Below are positions 1 to 12,400 of a DNA stretch of 64,000 bases, one piece after another (position 1 is the first letter of the stretch; the number at the start of each line of letters is the position of its first letter). The notes below the pieces were generated by a model. It did no database searches and was not told the DNA's origin. It saw only the letters and a program-made list of their open reading frames with translations. Position numbers and translations under genes: made by a program. The DNA comes from Anseranas semipalmata (taxonomy: Eukaryota; Chordata; Aves; Anseriformes; Anseranatidae), in contig VXAA01003830.1 of the NCBI GenBank assembly GCA_013399115.1, forward strand, positions 748,208 to 812,207, written 5' to 3'.

Positions 1-270
1 GGGGGGAGGTGTCGGGGGAGCACCTGGCGGCTCCGGTGCTCCGCAGAGCCGCGGCGGTTGGGGCAGCCCTGCGCGGAGCCCAGGGGCGCAGCACTGAGCC
101 GGCTTTGTCCTTTGGGCGGTTTTATCCTTGGAGAGCGCAACGCGTAGGGAAAAGTAACGGTGTGGCCGCGGTATGGAAGGTTGTTGATTATAATAGACCC
201 TAACAAGGACTTAATCATTCCGTCTTAACTTTGTGCAGCGTGCTTCAGCGGGACCGGGCGGCGTCCGGAG
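1..270 (+). promoter_or_regulatory. MED30: CpG-island promoter and 5' UTR of MED30
   Basis: The first 270 bases are GC-rich and dense in CpG, most of all in the first 120, which is typical of a housekeeping-gene promoter. GC-box cores (GGGCGG) are visible at 114-119 and 256-261, and a further one follows just inside the coding region near 292. A TATA-like AT stretch lies at about 185-195, in front of a pyrimidine-rich stretch near 215-235 where transcription could begin. The transcription start cannot be fixed from sequence alone. The window begins inside this island, so its upstream edge is missing. The CpG density is seen directly; the promoter role is inferred from its position just before the MED30 start codon. 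Confidence 0.8.
173..187 (+). other. Four-codon upstream ORF in front of MED30
   Basis: An ATG at 173 opens a frame of four codons (MEGC) that stops at TGA 185-187, 83 bases before the MED30 start. It would matter for translation only if transcription starts upstream of 173. A TATA-like stretch just after it suggests that some transcripts may begin later and lack it. Confidence 0.4.
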
Positions 271-444
271 ATGTCAACCCCCCCTCTGGCGGGGGCGGGG
301 ATGCCTCCTGGGGCGTTCTCGGGGACGCAGGCTCAAGCAGCCAGGGAGGTGAATACAGCTTCTCTCTGTCGTATTGGCCAGGAGACTGTGCAGGACATTG
401 TATTTCGGACCATGGAAATCTTCCAGCTACTGAGGAACATGCAG
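271..444 (+). CDS. MED30: MED30 coding exon 1
   Basis: This exon encodes residues 1-58. The ATG at 271 has G at position -3, which is acceptable Kozak context, and it begins the known MSTPPLA-type N-terminus. The exon ends in ATGCAG at 444, directly before the donor GTGAGA. The first part encodes a low-complexity Pro/Gly/Ala segment. The second part encodes a conserved helix ([20 protein letters not shown]). A long U/A-rich inverted repeat lies 12 bases after the donor. Confidence 0.96.
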
Positions 445-3400
445 GTGAGAAAAGTTGGTTTTTTTTCTTTTTTTTTTTTAAAAAAAACCTTTTCCCTTCC
501 TGTGTTTTTACTACAGAGTGTGTATACTTGAAGATAGCTTAGGGTATTTAAGTACATAACTAGATCATACTGCTTTGAAAAGGGGGTGGTGGCTGGGGCA
601 GCATGTACTGCTCTTAATACATTTGGTAGCTGCCATATATTTAGTGAACATGAAGAATATTCAGAAATGCGGAATTGTTATTTTTGCCCACAATAAATGT
701 ACTCTAAATACACTTAATATCTGTGGTTTTTTTAAGAATAGTTAAGTGTACTTATATGCCATTTATGTTTCTGTGGTTTTTGTTAACCTCTGGGGAGTAA
801 TTTTATAGGAATTGTCACTGATCACTAATTTCATTTTTCTATAGTATTTTCCACCTAAAACTCTGTGACATTCTTTTTATTATTAAAGTGGACAGAATCC
901 TCATTGTGGCTACTTACTGAGGAAAAAGCACAAACTTGTGTCATGTTTCTCTGTTGAGAGCAGAAGTGCATGCACTTAGCCTCAGAGATAAGTATGCAAA
1001 CGATCACTCCTGTTCCCTATGTATTTTCATGTCTTTGGAAGCTTCCTTCTGTAATTATTTTAGGTATAGATACATAGAGTTTTGCTAACTTTGAATTTGC
1101 TTTGATTGTCTGAATTGTGACCTGGGGTTTGGACACAGAGTATAATACTCGGGTAACAACAGCATCCATGCTTAAGCATTTTGAAGGCATTCACTGAAAG
1201 TTCCAGAGGGACTGGCAGTGAGCAAAATGTAGAATATGTGAAGCTGTTTGAGAGCAGTGATTTGGTACATGAGATGTGCAGATAAAATACAGAATTTTAC
1301 TGATTAAAAAAAATAGAAATATCAGTGATTTCTGTGGCAATAGCGTGATTGTCTTAGTTAAAAATGTACAAAAAAAACCTCTGATTTATTTTAGGTTATT
1401 TAACTCCTATGAGAGAAACTTTAATATTTTTAATGTTTTGGGGTTTTGATTCTTTTAAGTTACCAAATGGTGTTACTTATCACACTGGAACATACCAAGA
1501 CAGACTGGGAAAGCTGCAGGAACATCTCCGTCAGCTATCAATACTCTTCAGAAAACTGAGATTAGTCTATGACAAATGTAATGAAAACTGTGCTGGGCTT
1601 GATCCTGTTCCCATAGAAGTAAGTATCTTTCTATATGTATAAATTACAAATCAGAATCACCACTCTCTGTTTAGCATATCATCCATTCTCTTGAGTTACA
1701 ACAGACTTGGAACAAACAGGTTTTAAAAGTGAGAATGGAATTCTTCCGTGGACTGAATTCTGTTTACTATTAGGAGCTGGTTGAAAGATGGTAAAACTTT
1801 CACACTAACATCAACAATTCTTACCCGATGGGAGTGATTCAATTTTGAAATCAAGCTTCATTTAAAATTGTAGCCTTTTTCCTAAGGCTTCTTCGTACAT
1901 TCACCAATTTGTTTCCCCTAGGAAAAAAGGATCAGGTAAAGTTTGTTTGTTTCTTTGTTTTTTCCAAAGAGGTTGTTTTAGTGGGGATGTCTGCTTTAAG
2001 ACCTCACCTGCTTGCCTGGCTGCCTGAGTAATGAGAATTATTCCCTTGCTCTGCCCATCATTATTCCCTTGCTCTGCCCATCAGCCTGTGCCTTCACAGA
2101 TTCCTCACTCAGCTATTCTTAACCTTCTGAGCCAACGTGAACCAAATCTGAATGTGCAGCCATGATGAAAAGTTAACAGCAGAATACTTCCAAGAAGTAG
2201 AGTTGGCCAAAGGTTTTTCTAATAAAAATACTGTTCCTAGTAAAATCAGAATTTAATTCCCCCCCCCCATAAGTTGTTTATAATTCCTAGTAATACTCTT
2301 AAAGCCTGTTTTGTGTTATGATTTGAGTTGTTATAGCTCTATATCAGCCAGAACTGTGACGTTCTTTAATTACTGAGCTCTGGATTTAGAGGCAACTGTA
2401 GCAACTTCTGATTGTCCATTGAGTTTCAAACGTTTAAACATGATGTTTTATATTTGAGTCCCTTCACTGAATAGGAATAAATAAATGGAGTCCATTCTAG
2501 CCTACTAATCTCCTTCTGTCAACAGTCATGGCTGTGTGTTCCAGAGAAACTATGGGAAACCTTACAACAAGTGAGGGAGTGAGATAACTTTCGCATTTAA
2601 AAAAAACACTTTTCATGGTTTGATAGAGTTGACTTGTGTGCAAAAGCTTAATATTTGTATCCTCTTTAGAGGCTTTTGATGCATCTGATTTTCACATACG
2701 GTTGGGATGGGGTTGCTCTTTTCTTTTCACTTTTTTTTTTTTAACCAGTTACCAGGCTGAAAAGGAATCTCCATAGAGAAAATGAGTAGTCCCTTTAAGC
2801 CTTTTTAGTATAAGGTCTCAGTGATAACCTTATGCACAGCAGAGTTTTTGTATCAACAGTTGGACTTTTGTTTCCTTTTATCTACTTAGTCTTTGCTGCT
2901 CTGAAGTTAATGCCTGCTTCCTCATGTTTTATGAGTTAGGGTGAAAGAAAGTGTCACATCACTTCTCTTGATCTGCTTTCTTAAATTCCTGCTTCAGCTT
3001 TTCAGTGATAGTCTCAATCATATTGTTTAATGACTGACATTCTAACCTTATCTTTGAAGAATATCAACAAATCTCTTTTTTCAAACAGTCAAATTATTTA
3101 ATGACTTTTTCCTTTCACTTAACTGATTTCTAACTCACGAGCGGCATACATGTGTGCTGCTCTTCCCTTCTTCATTTTTTTGTCAGTTATTAGCCTTCTT
3201 ATGATACTGCACTGAACAGATAGACAGTTATTCTGTGGCTCATTGTCTAATTCTTTAGCAAGTGGTGTCTGACAATACTTAACGTGCAACACCTTTGTTA
3301 CTGATCCTCTTGTCTTGTAGATTTGAACTTTTGTTTAGCTCCTGTTGCTTTTGAAAAAGCGTGATATATACATCCATACTTCCTCAACCTGTTTTCTTCC

Positions 3401-6400
3401 TTTACATTTCCAACATAACTCTGTATATGTTAGAACATGGGCATACAGTGATAGGACAAGGGGTAATGTCTTTAAACTAAAAGAGGAGAGATTTAGCTTA
3501 GATGTTAGGAGAAAATTCTTCACTCAGAGGGTGGTGAGGCACTGCAACAGGTTGCCCAGAGAAGCAGTGGATGCCCCATCCCTGGAGGTGTTCAAGACCA
3601 GGTTGAATGGGACCCTGGCCAACCTGATCTAGTCGGTGGCATCCCTGTCCGTGGCAGGGGAGTTGGAGCTAAATGATCTTTAAAGTTCCTTCCAACCCAA
3701 GCCATTCAATGATACACAGCTAATAAGTGACAGTGTTGTGAGTGAACTTTTTCCTGAGTAGTCTGTAGTAACTGCAAAGTTAGGTACCTGCTTCAATAGT
3801 TAAGTTATATTAATGTATACTCTTATTTGCTATGAGATAGCAGGTATATAGATTTAGCTGCACATTTGTCTTATTGCAAATAGTGTGCAGTAGTTTGCTA
3901 ATTTGATGCCATTTAATACAGAGGTCCCAAGGCAAGCCCTCTGAATGTCTGGGATATGTTTTGTTACACCTTTCATAATCTACATGAGATATCTCTATGT
4001 AGAGTTGAGAAACTACCAAAAACGTTTTCACAGAATGGTTGAGGTTGGAAGGGACCTCTGGAGATCATCTAGTGCAACCCCCCTGCCAAGCAGGGTCACC
4101 TGGAGCATGTTGCACAGGTTCACATCCAGGTGGGTTTTGAATATCTCCAGAGAAGGAGACTCCACAGCCTCTCTGGGCAACCTGTGCCAGTGCTCTGTCA
4201 CCCTCACAGTACAGAAATGTTTTCTCATATTCAGCCAGAACTTCCTGTGCTTCAGTTTGTACCCGTTGCCTCCTGTCCTGTCGCTGGGCACCGCTGAAAA
4301 GAGTCCGGCCCCATCCTCTTGACACCCTCCCTTCAGATATTTGTACACATTGATAAGATCTCTTCTCAGTCTTCTCTTCTCCAAGCTAAGCAGGCCCAGC
4401 TCTCTCAGCCTCTCCTCGTATGAGAGTTGCTCCAGTCCCCTCATCATCTTCGTAGCCCTCCGCTGGACCCGCTCCAGGAGCAACATGTCCCTCTTGTACT
4501 GGGGAGCCCAGAACTGGACACAGTACTCCAGGTGTGGCCTCACCAGGGCTGAGCAGAAGGGGAGGATCACCTCCCTCGACCTGCTGGCAACAGTCTTCCT
4601 AAAGCACCCCAGGATACCATCGGCCTTTTTGGCCACAGGGGCACATTACTGGCTCATGGTTGCCCTGCTGTCCACCAGGACTCCCGGGTCCCTCTCCACA
4701 GAGCTGCTTTCCAGCAGGTCAGCTCCCAGCCTGTACTGGTGCATGGGGTTAGTCCTCCCTAGGTGCAGGACCCTGCACTTGCCTTTGTTGAACTTCATGA
4801 GGTTCCTCACCGCCCAACTCTCCAGCCTGTTCACGTCCCCCAGAATGGCAGCACTCTGGTGTATCAGCCACTCCTCCCAGCTTTGTGTCATCCACAAACT
4901 TGCTGAGGGTGCGCTCTATTCCATCATCCAGGTCGATGATGAATAATAAGTTGAACAGGACTGGACCCAGTACGGACCCCTGGGGGACACCGCTAGCTAC
5001 AGGCCTCCCGCTAGACTCAGCGCCACTGATCCCAACCCTCTGAGCTCTGCCGTCCAGCCAGTTCTCAATCCACCTCGCTGTCCACTCATCTATCCCACAC
5101 TTCCTGAGCTTTTTTTGTTGTTGCTGTTGTTTCCTCTGTTATTTCCTATTTGCTTCTTGTTTGTGGCAAGAAATTCTGTCATTACATTCTATTAATAAGT
5201 CAGTGCTTATTAATATTTCTTAGTCTATTATTATTGATATAAAAATGTTGATTTCTTTCATCAGTGTTTGCTACTAGTTTAATAGGTATTCTTACCAACT
5301 TCCTGCTAGCCAACATAACAAGACAGAAGATTATTGTGAAGCAGATCTGGTTACAAAATTCTCTCTCTAGAGAGAACTGCTTTGTGTGTGAGGTGTAGTT
5401 CTTTGTTTGAATTCGTAGCTTTTCTGATAGATGGGAGGTTTTCAATGGAGATGTTCTGCTTTGGGTGGTATGTTATTTTTCCTTAAGTGAGAGATGGAGC
5501 TTTTTCCAAGAGTATGTAGTGGCTACACTACTTTTGCTTTATGGTATGGAGATGTAGCAAGTTGTGAACCTTTACTAAGTTTCCATGGTAGAGCTTAGTG
5601 TGGTAGTTTTTGTCCATTTCAATAAGTTTAATGAGAATGGCGTGCAAAAAGCCTATATAGAAGAAAATTCAATTTTCAGTGGGTTAAGTCAAAGTAAGTT
5701 TTCATCAGAATGCTGAAGGATGCTGCTGAAGTCTTCATAATACACCCCAACCTAAGTAACAAGTTAATATGTATTTGATGAGCAACCTGTTGTTCCCTGA
5801 CTTTTGGGCTAATGTCTTCTTGCTCATTTGCATCAATTACTTGTCTTTCATTTGTCTGTAATACATACAGATGTGAACAAGGATGTAATTTTGGTATCAG
5901 CTTTGGCTTTTGTCAGTTCAGGACAGAAAAATCAACATTAGATTGTAGACTTTGTGTATGTATGTTACGTATAAAACGTTACAGCTTATAATTATTTTTG
6001 AATAAGATGTTATTTTGGGAGTGTTTTGACACAAAGCATGTATTTTCTATCTAGTACATTTACTGAATCTTTAAAATTTCCTTTGTTACAGAAAGGAATG
6101 TACATTAATATTCATTTAGAAATTCTTTATCAAAGATTTTGTCTTCGTAAAAAAAGACAGTGCATTATGTGCTTGAGGAGATCCCAGTGAAAAATGCTTA
6201 TGGAGAAACTCCTATTAGGTAACTGTGAGCCTGATTTTAAGAATAGCCAAACAGACGCCCACTGAAATAGCAAGTCATAATTAGGGTATTAATCAAGTAG
6301 CTAATCTCCATGTGTAAAGCCAGTCATAAATTATGTTTAGTACATCACTGAAATACTTGATAATAATGAAAAGTTCATGTTTGTGTTATTTCATGGTGTG

Positions 6401-9400
6401 GAACAGTACATTTTAAAAATGCAGTCTACAATGTTCAAGAATACAAGGGTTACTTGTGATTAACATCTTAAAATGTTAATACTGGGTTCTGCCTGCTCTT
6501 GTGAAATGACTTAGGTCTAGGCATGATGATATGTGGGAACTGACTGAAGCCTGTGGGTTTGAGGTGAGAAAGTAAGACTCCACTCCTTTCCCTTCACGAT
6601 GTTTGAGCATTTGCAGAAAATGTTAGTATTTTATGCATCTCCGGTTTTCAGGGTTTTTTTCCCCCCCTCTTCTTTTTTCTTATTTAAAGCTGATGTTTCT
6701 TGTCTTTGCAGCAACTTATTCCATACGTTGAAGAAGATGGCTCCAAGCACGATGATCGCGGTGCTGCTAGTCAGCTTCGTTTTGCTAGTGAAGAGAGAAG
6801 GGAAATCATGGAAGTAAATAAGGTAAGAAAGTTGAAATTGATTTGCATAAAAGAGAAAATGTCACTTTGTCACTGCAAAGCTTGGATTTCTTGACTGCTA
6901 TACTAAGGGCCGTATGTATGATGACAGCCAGCAAACTTCTTGCATGTAACTTTCAGAATTACCTTTAGTAAAGCAATTCTTTTAGCTGTAGCTCTGGCTG
7001 TAGATTTTAGATATCATAACAGTTTTAACGTGACTCTTAAAACAACATGTAGTCTTTTGAATATTGTATATTGAGTTCGTGGTTAGCCCACTAGATGTTG
7101 GTAGTACAGATGGAGATAAGGTGCCTGTTGAACTTATTTCACTTCAAAACTTACATAGGGCTAGTGCATTAAAAATTGGTGTTTTTTCTCAGATATATAA
7201 ATATTATTACCATTATGATTTCTGTTGGTAGAGGATTTTCAGGGCTACTTTCTGTATTTCATCAATTTGAGGAAGAATGATTTTTTTGTTAAATACAGTA
7301 TTTATTGAATCTTGACACATGCAGAAAAAATGTACCATATATGATAAAGATGCTGTTTAACTTTCAGTTTAAGCGGCAGTATGCAGTTGAGTACAATTAC
7401 TAAAGATGGATTCAAATCTAAAAATAAATATGCTATAGTAAAGGCTAATACAATATTGAGATTAAAAATAAGTAATTTTACCAGACCACAATATTGAACA
7501 TTGTTCCTTCAGTCTGTAAAGTACAAAGATAGGATTTACTAAATATTTGTGTGGCTGTAATATCTGTAAATGCTTGTTAAAAAGCGGGCATGATCTACAA
7601 GAACAACAGAGCAAAGGAAAAGGTTTAAAATATATCTTTTTGGAGAGAGTAATTAGCAGATTTTTGCCTTTTGAAATATTTCTAATATTTTCATTTGCCT
7701 TCAACAGTTAGAGATGTACCAAATTCTTTGTAACCTATTATTTAGAAAAATTCATGCATATGGTACAGGCAAAAATGGGGACTGTGAATTTAGAGAAGCA
7801 GTTGTCAGCTTCCCTGTTGTATTCTTTCTGTTCAGTGCTGATGTAGCAGGGTTGTATATATTACATTGTATGTAATGTTATATTGTGAATTTATGCACAT
7901 TTATTTGCAATCTTTAAGTGTTAATAAGCTTAACTGTCCATATTTGCTGTGTTTTTGATAGTTTTATGACATGTTTTTGCCCTTGTTGTTGTACTTGTAT
8001 GCTAATGTATTTTTAAACCTCCTTGGTGTGATCTTGTGAAAAGAATTTCATAAATGTTTATGATGAGTTTTAAATCTTAAAAAGGTTGATGGGATTACAG
8101 GAGCATTAGTAGCAAATCAGTAATTAAGAATGTATTCAAACAGTCACTTAAATGTGGTCTGAAATCCTGTATTTACACTTAAATGCCTAACACTAATTTC
8201 CAGATTTTCCACAATAAATTTTTCACAAGATAGTTGAACTTTCTCTAGTATTTTTGTGGACAAATACTTAGTATGTGCTGCAAAAGAAATTTAAACTGCT
8301 TGTTTTTGAAACTGCACTGATTTCATCGATTTGTTTGTTTTTTCTTTTGCATTTCTCCAATTTCAACGTTCAAATTTTAATACATTACAGAACAGGAAGT
8401 GCTTTATTTTTCATGACTAGAAAGAAAGCAATTTATATTTTTGCAAAGAAAATTTTGTAGAATCAGGTTAATTGCCCTAATTTCTGACACTGGCTGCTGG
8501 ACTTAAATAGCCCTCTCTGTTTCATAAGTGGCAGTCCTGATAGTTTTTCAGTCCTCTGCAGTATGTGACATCCATATCCATCTCCAGTTCAATTTGAATT
8601 AATTTCTTTCAGCAAAATTTTGCTAATATAAAATGTTGCTGAAAATGCTGTGACAGGGAAACCAATGTGACAGGTCAAGAACCTTTTTATATTCTTCACC
8701 TACTATCTTTTCTCCCTTCAGCTGCTTGTCCTGCTCTCAGCTCACCCTGTTTGCTGTGATAGGCAGTTACCTTTTCAGTCTTTCCTGTTATTGGTACCAA
8801 AAAAGCATTATTGCATAACCCAGTGCTTGGGCACTATTGCAGCATCTGAATTCTTGGACCTTCCATGGGTCACTTAATTTTATCCTTCTTGCTTTGACTT
8901 CCCAGCCAGTCTGATCTCTTTAGGGGCCCTATGTGTGTGTGAAAGATACTACCCTGCAGTGGGTACACATGAAACTATTAGGTCATGTGTTCTCACAGAA
9001 AGACATGCCACCTTCCAGGAATCACTGACTTGAAACATATCCGCTCTGCTTTGCTCCAGCAGCTGTCTGGGAAGAGGGGCATCCTCAGTGGAGGAGGTGG
9101 GGACCATCGTGCACTTCCTTTACCATCTCACTCCTGGGGCAGAAGAACCTGTTGATGTAGCAGAGTTCCAAAATACTGCAGTAGCTTTTGATATCAATTT
9201 ACTGTATAGTGACATCTTATTTCTTTATTCTGCTACATTAGACTTGCATTTTAGGTCAAAAAGTTTAATACCCTGGACTTGGCTAAGAAGTCCTTGTCCA
9301 TTAATTAAAAATGTAGATCAGTTTACAAGGTAATGAATTGCTGTCCCATCAATTCAATAGTATCTAGCAACTATAACTTTAAATGGAACCTATTAGCCTT

Positions 9401-12400
9401 AAATCAAAAGGGACTTTTGCCATACAAGCCATTACTAAACAGAGTGCTTGTAAGTATGCACCAGTATTGTAAGAAAAAGAAAGAAGAAGAAAAAAAAAGC
9501 AAAACAAAAAGCTGTTTAGTCAGCACTAACTAGATCTCCCTTTTGTATGAAACAATTCTCTCCTGTACTTCCCAAAATTGTTGCTTATTCCTTTTATTAG
9601 TATTTGCTTTCCAGAGCTGTAAATTGGTGAGATGTTTCACTCTTTTTTTTCCTGTAATAAATAATTTACTGTTCCAGAATCAGTTTAACAGTTGCATTGA
9701 TTTACTAATACAAGTCCTGCAAGTTTTTATTGAAGATAATTACTATTTGCAACAATTGGCACCTGTTACAAAAATTTACTCAATTGCCTTCATATCCGTA
9801 GATAATCTTCTGCCTACGGGTTTCTAACCTTCCAAGTACAGCATCATCTGTAATATTTTCAGGATGTCAGACTCAGGTCTTTTAGTACATTTGACAAGAC
9901 TTAAACCAGAAAATATCACATCTGAGAATACGGTGATCTGTGTTGCTGCATTATCAGCAGTTTTCTTTACTGCTTGTTTTTAGAAATGGAGCAAATATGG
10001 GTTTGGTTTTCTAGATGCTGCAGGTCTGGTTTCAAATGAGTACATAGGAAGACCATTGCATAATTAGTAGTCTCAATATGTTTGTCTGAAAAATGAAAAG
10101 ATGTGAAATACTACTGAGACATTACAGGTGACCCTTTTGAAAATAATCATATTTGATATTCTTAATGAATCTTTGCTAACTGGTTAACAGTGATCTTACT
10201 AAGAGAGGAAAAGATAATTTGCAGGCTTTTGAGTTAAATTGTTATGAATTTACCTCAGGGCTTTTTTGATAACAAAACCATTGTGCACTGGAGCTGATGT
10301 TGTTTTGTGAAGCAGTCCTTAAAATGACAGCAATTTGCAAGTCTTTGTCTTCAGGGAAGAACTTTGCCTGAAAACTACTTTTGACTATTCTGGGAATATG
10401 CATTCTTTTAAAACTATCCATCACAGTATTTGCATGTTTTTTTTTTAATTTGTTTTGTATCTGTAGAATCCTTTTCACCCCAAATACAAATGCGCACCAA
10501 AGAATGCTTTAGCAAGAGAGGAAGAATTGTTTATTTGGGCACCTTCTCAGCACATTAATCTGCACTGGGCACAGTTTTGTGCTGGTTTGGGCACCCAAAC
10601 TGGCTGTCTGCAACGATAGAATCACAGAGGAATTTAGGTTCCTTGGAAGGTCTGGAGATTATCTCATTCAACCCCCAGCTCAAAGCAGGGCCAACTATTA
10701 GATCCAGTTATTTGAGCGTATATCCAGTAGCATTATAAATCTGTCCACTGCCCTTCATCCTTTTGCTGTGCACATTCAAGAAGAGTCTAGCTTTGTCTTT
10801 TCTATAATCTTCATTAGATAGCAGAAGAAAGCATTGAGTTGAGGTCCTGCCTTAGATTTCTTTGCTTGAGACTGAACAAATATAGCACTCTCAGCTTCTT
10901 GTGTCATATGCTCTAGCCTGCTAATCATCTTGGTGGCCTTCCACTAGACTTTCTCCAGTATCTTAGTGTCTTCTGTCGAGCCCCAAGTTGGACAATCATT
11001 CTCCAGAGAGAAAGAGAGGTGAATAATAATTTTGATTGACCTGATAGCTAGACTATTGCTACTATAGTGCAATGTTAGTCAAAAGGATCCACTGCTGAAT
11101 CATGTTCAACTTGCCAGAAAGTTTCAAAAGGATCCTCAGGACCTTTTCTGCAAAACTGCTTTCTATTCAGTCAGCCCTTGACCTGTACTGTTGTATGACT
11201 TTATTCTGTTCCAGGTGTAGGGTGTAGCCATTTGCTTTAGTTGAAGTTCCTGAGATATGCCTGCCTCTCCCACCTGTTGAGGTCCCTCTGAATTGGGCAT
11301 GCGAGCACTGAGGATGTTGACCACTTCCCCCAGTTTGGTATTGTCAACAAACTTGATAAGGTGATTATGTCATTAAGTGTGAGTAGGTCGTAATTGAGAG
11401 TATTAGGAGTACTGACCCTAGTGTCAGTCCTGAGAAACACCAAGAGCGACTGACCACCACTTGAACTTAATACTGCTGATCACAGCACTTACAAGCCCAA
11501 TAGTCTTGGTGGGAAACTAGCTACCTTATAATCTACCTATCCAAACCATCTCTCTCCAAGTTGGCTATAATGATAGTATGAGAGAGTGTCAGAAGCCTTA
11601 CTGAAAATCCCCTGCTCTCCCCTTGGCCACACAGCCAGTCATTTCACGATAGAAGGCAAATGATATCTTTGGTAAATCCAAGATGACTGTTCCCAGTCAC
11701 CTTATCCTTCATGTGTCTGGACATAACTTCTGGAAGTATTTGCTTTATAATCTTTCCGGGTCAGGGCTCAGGCTGACCAGCCTGTATTTTCCTTAGTTTT
11801 CTGCATTCCCTTCCTTGCCTGTCTTGAAGATGAGTTGTGATGTTTGCGTTTTCATTGGGAGCCTCTCCCAACCTCCATTACTACTTGAAAAAAACGTGTA
11901 GAGTGGTCATACAATGTCATCAGCCAGCTCTCTCAGCACTCTTAGATGTATTTTATTCTGTATAATAATTTTTTTCATTTTCATATACATTTTTAATGCA
12001 GAGCTTTTCATATAGGTTCCTATATCAAAGCAATATCATGGTTACAAAGTTGAGAAAAGTTAGGAAAAGCTTAAAGTTGTCCCCACAATCCCAGTTGTCC
12101 CCTTTTGTCTTCTTATGAATGCATATTTTCCAACATTTATTACATTATCATATTTGGTTCCTCTTCCCTCTTCCCCTCCTTCCTTTCTGGAAGAGTCCTT
12201 GAGTTATTTTGCTTTTGTTGTGGACTAGGCACTGTTTAGATTGAATCAGTATTGTGATAAATTATAAGAATCCTGGTTTATGTATTGTGTAACTTGCATG
12301 GGGTTATTGGATGAGCAGGGAATCTGAGAAGGACAGATTTAATGTGAGCAGTAACTGAAGGCTACTCTTGAGAACTGGATTTTTATCCTTGTCTCTGCCA

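Larger units (their letters stand above)
1619..6711 (+). other. MED30: MED30 intron 2
   Basis: This 5,093-bp phase-0 intron holds a CR1 3' fragment in sense (about 3440-3714), a longer antisense CR1 copy (about 4029-5110), a 23-bp tandem duplication (2037-2082) and a C10 run (2259-2268). The rest is AT-rich unique sequence in which I see nothing further. Confidence 0.93.

Noticed and set aside
9..542. Frames at 9-203 and 231-542 around MED30 exon 1
   Set aside because: They start at GTG or TTG, not ATG, and are shadows in GC-rich leader and exon 1 sequence. The MED30 frame from 271 matches the family.
4341..4946. 201-codon plus-strand frame
   Set aside because: It is the antisense reading of the CR1 copy, whose coding strand is minus.
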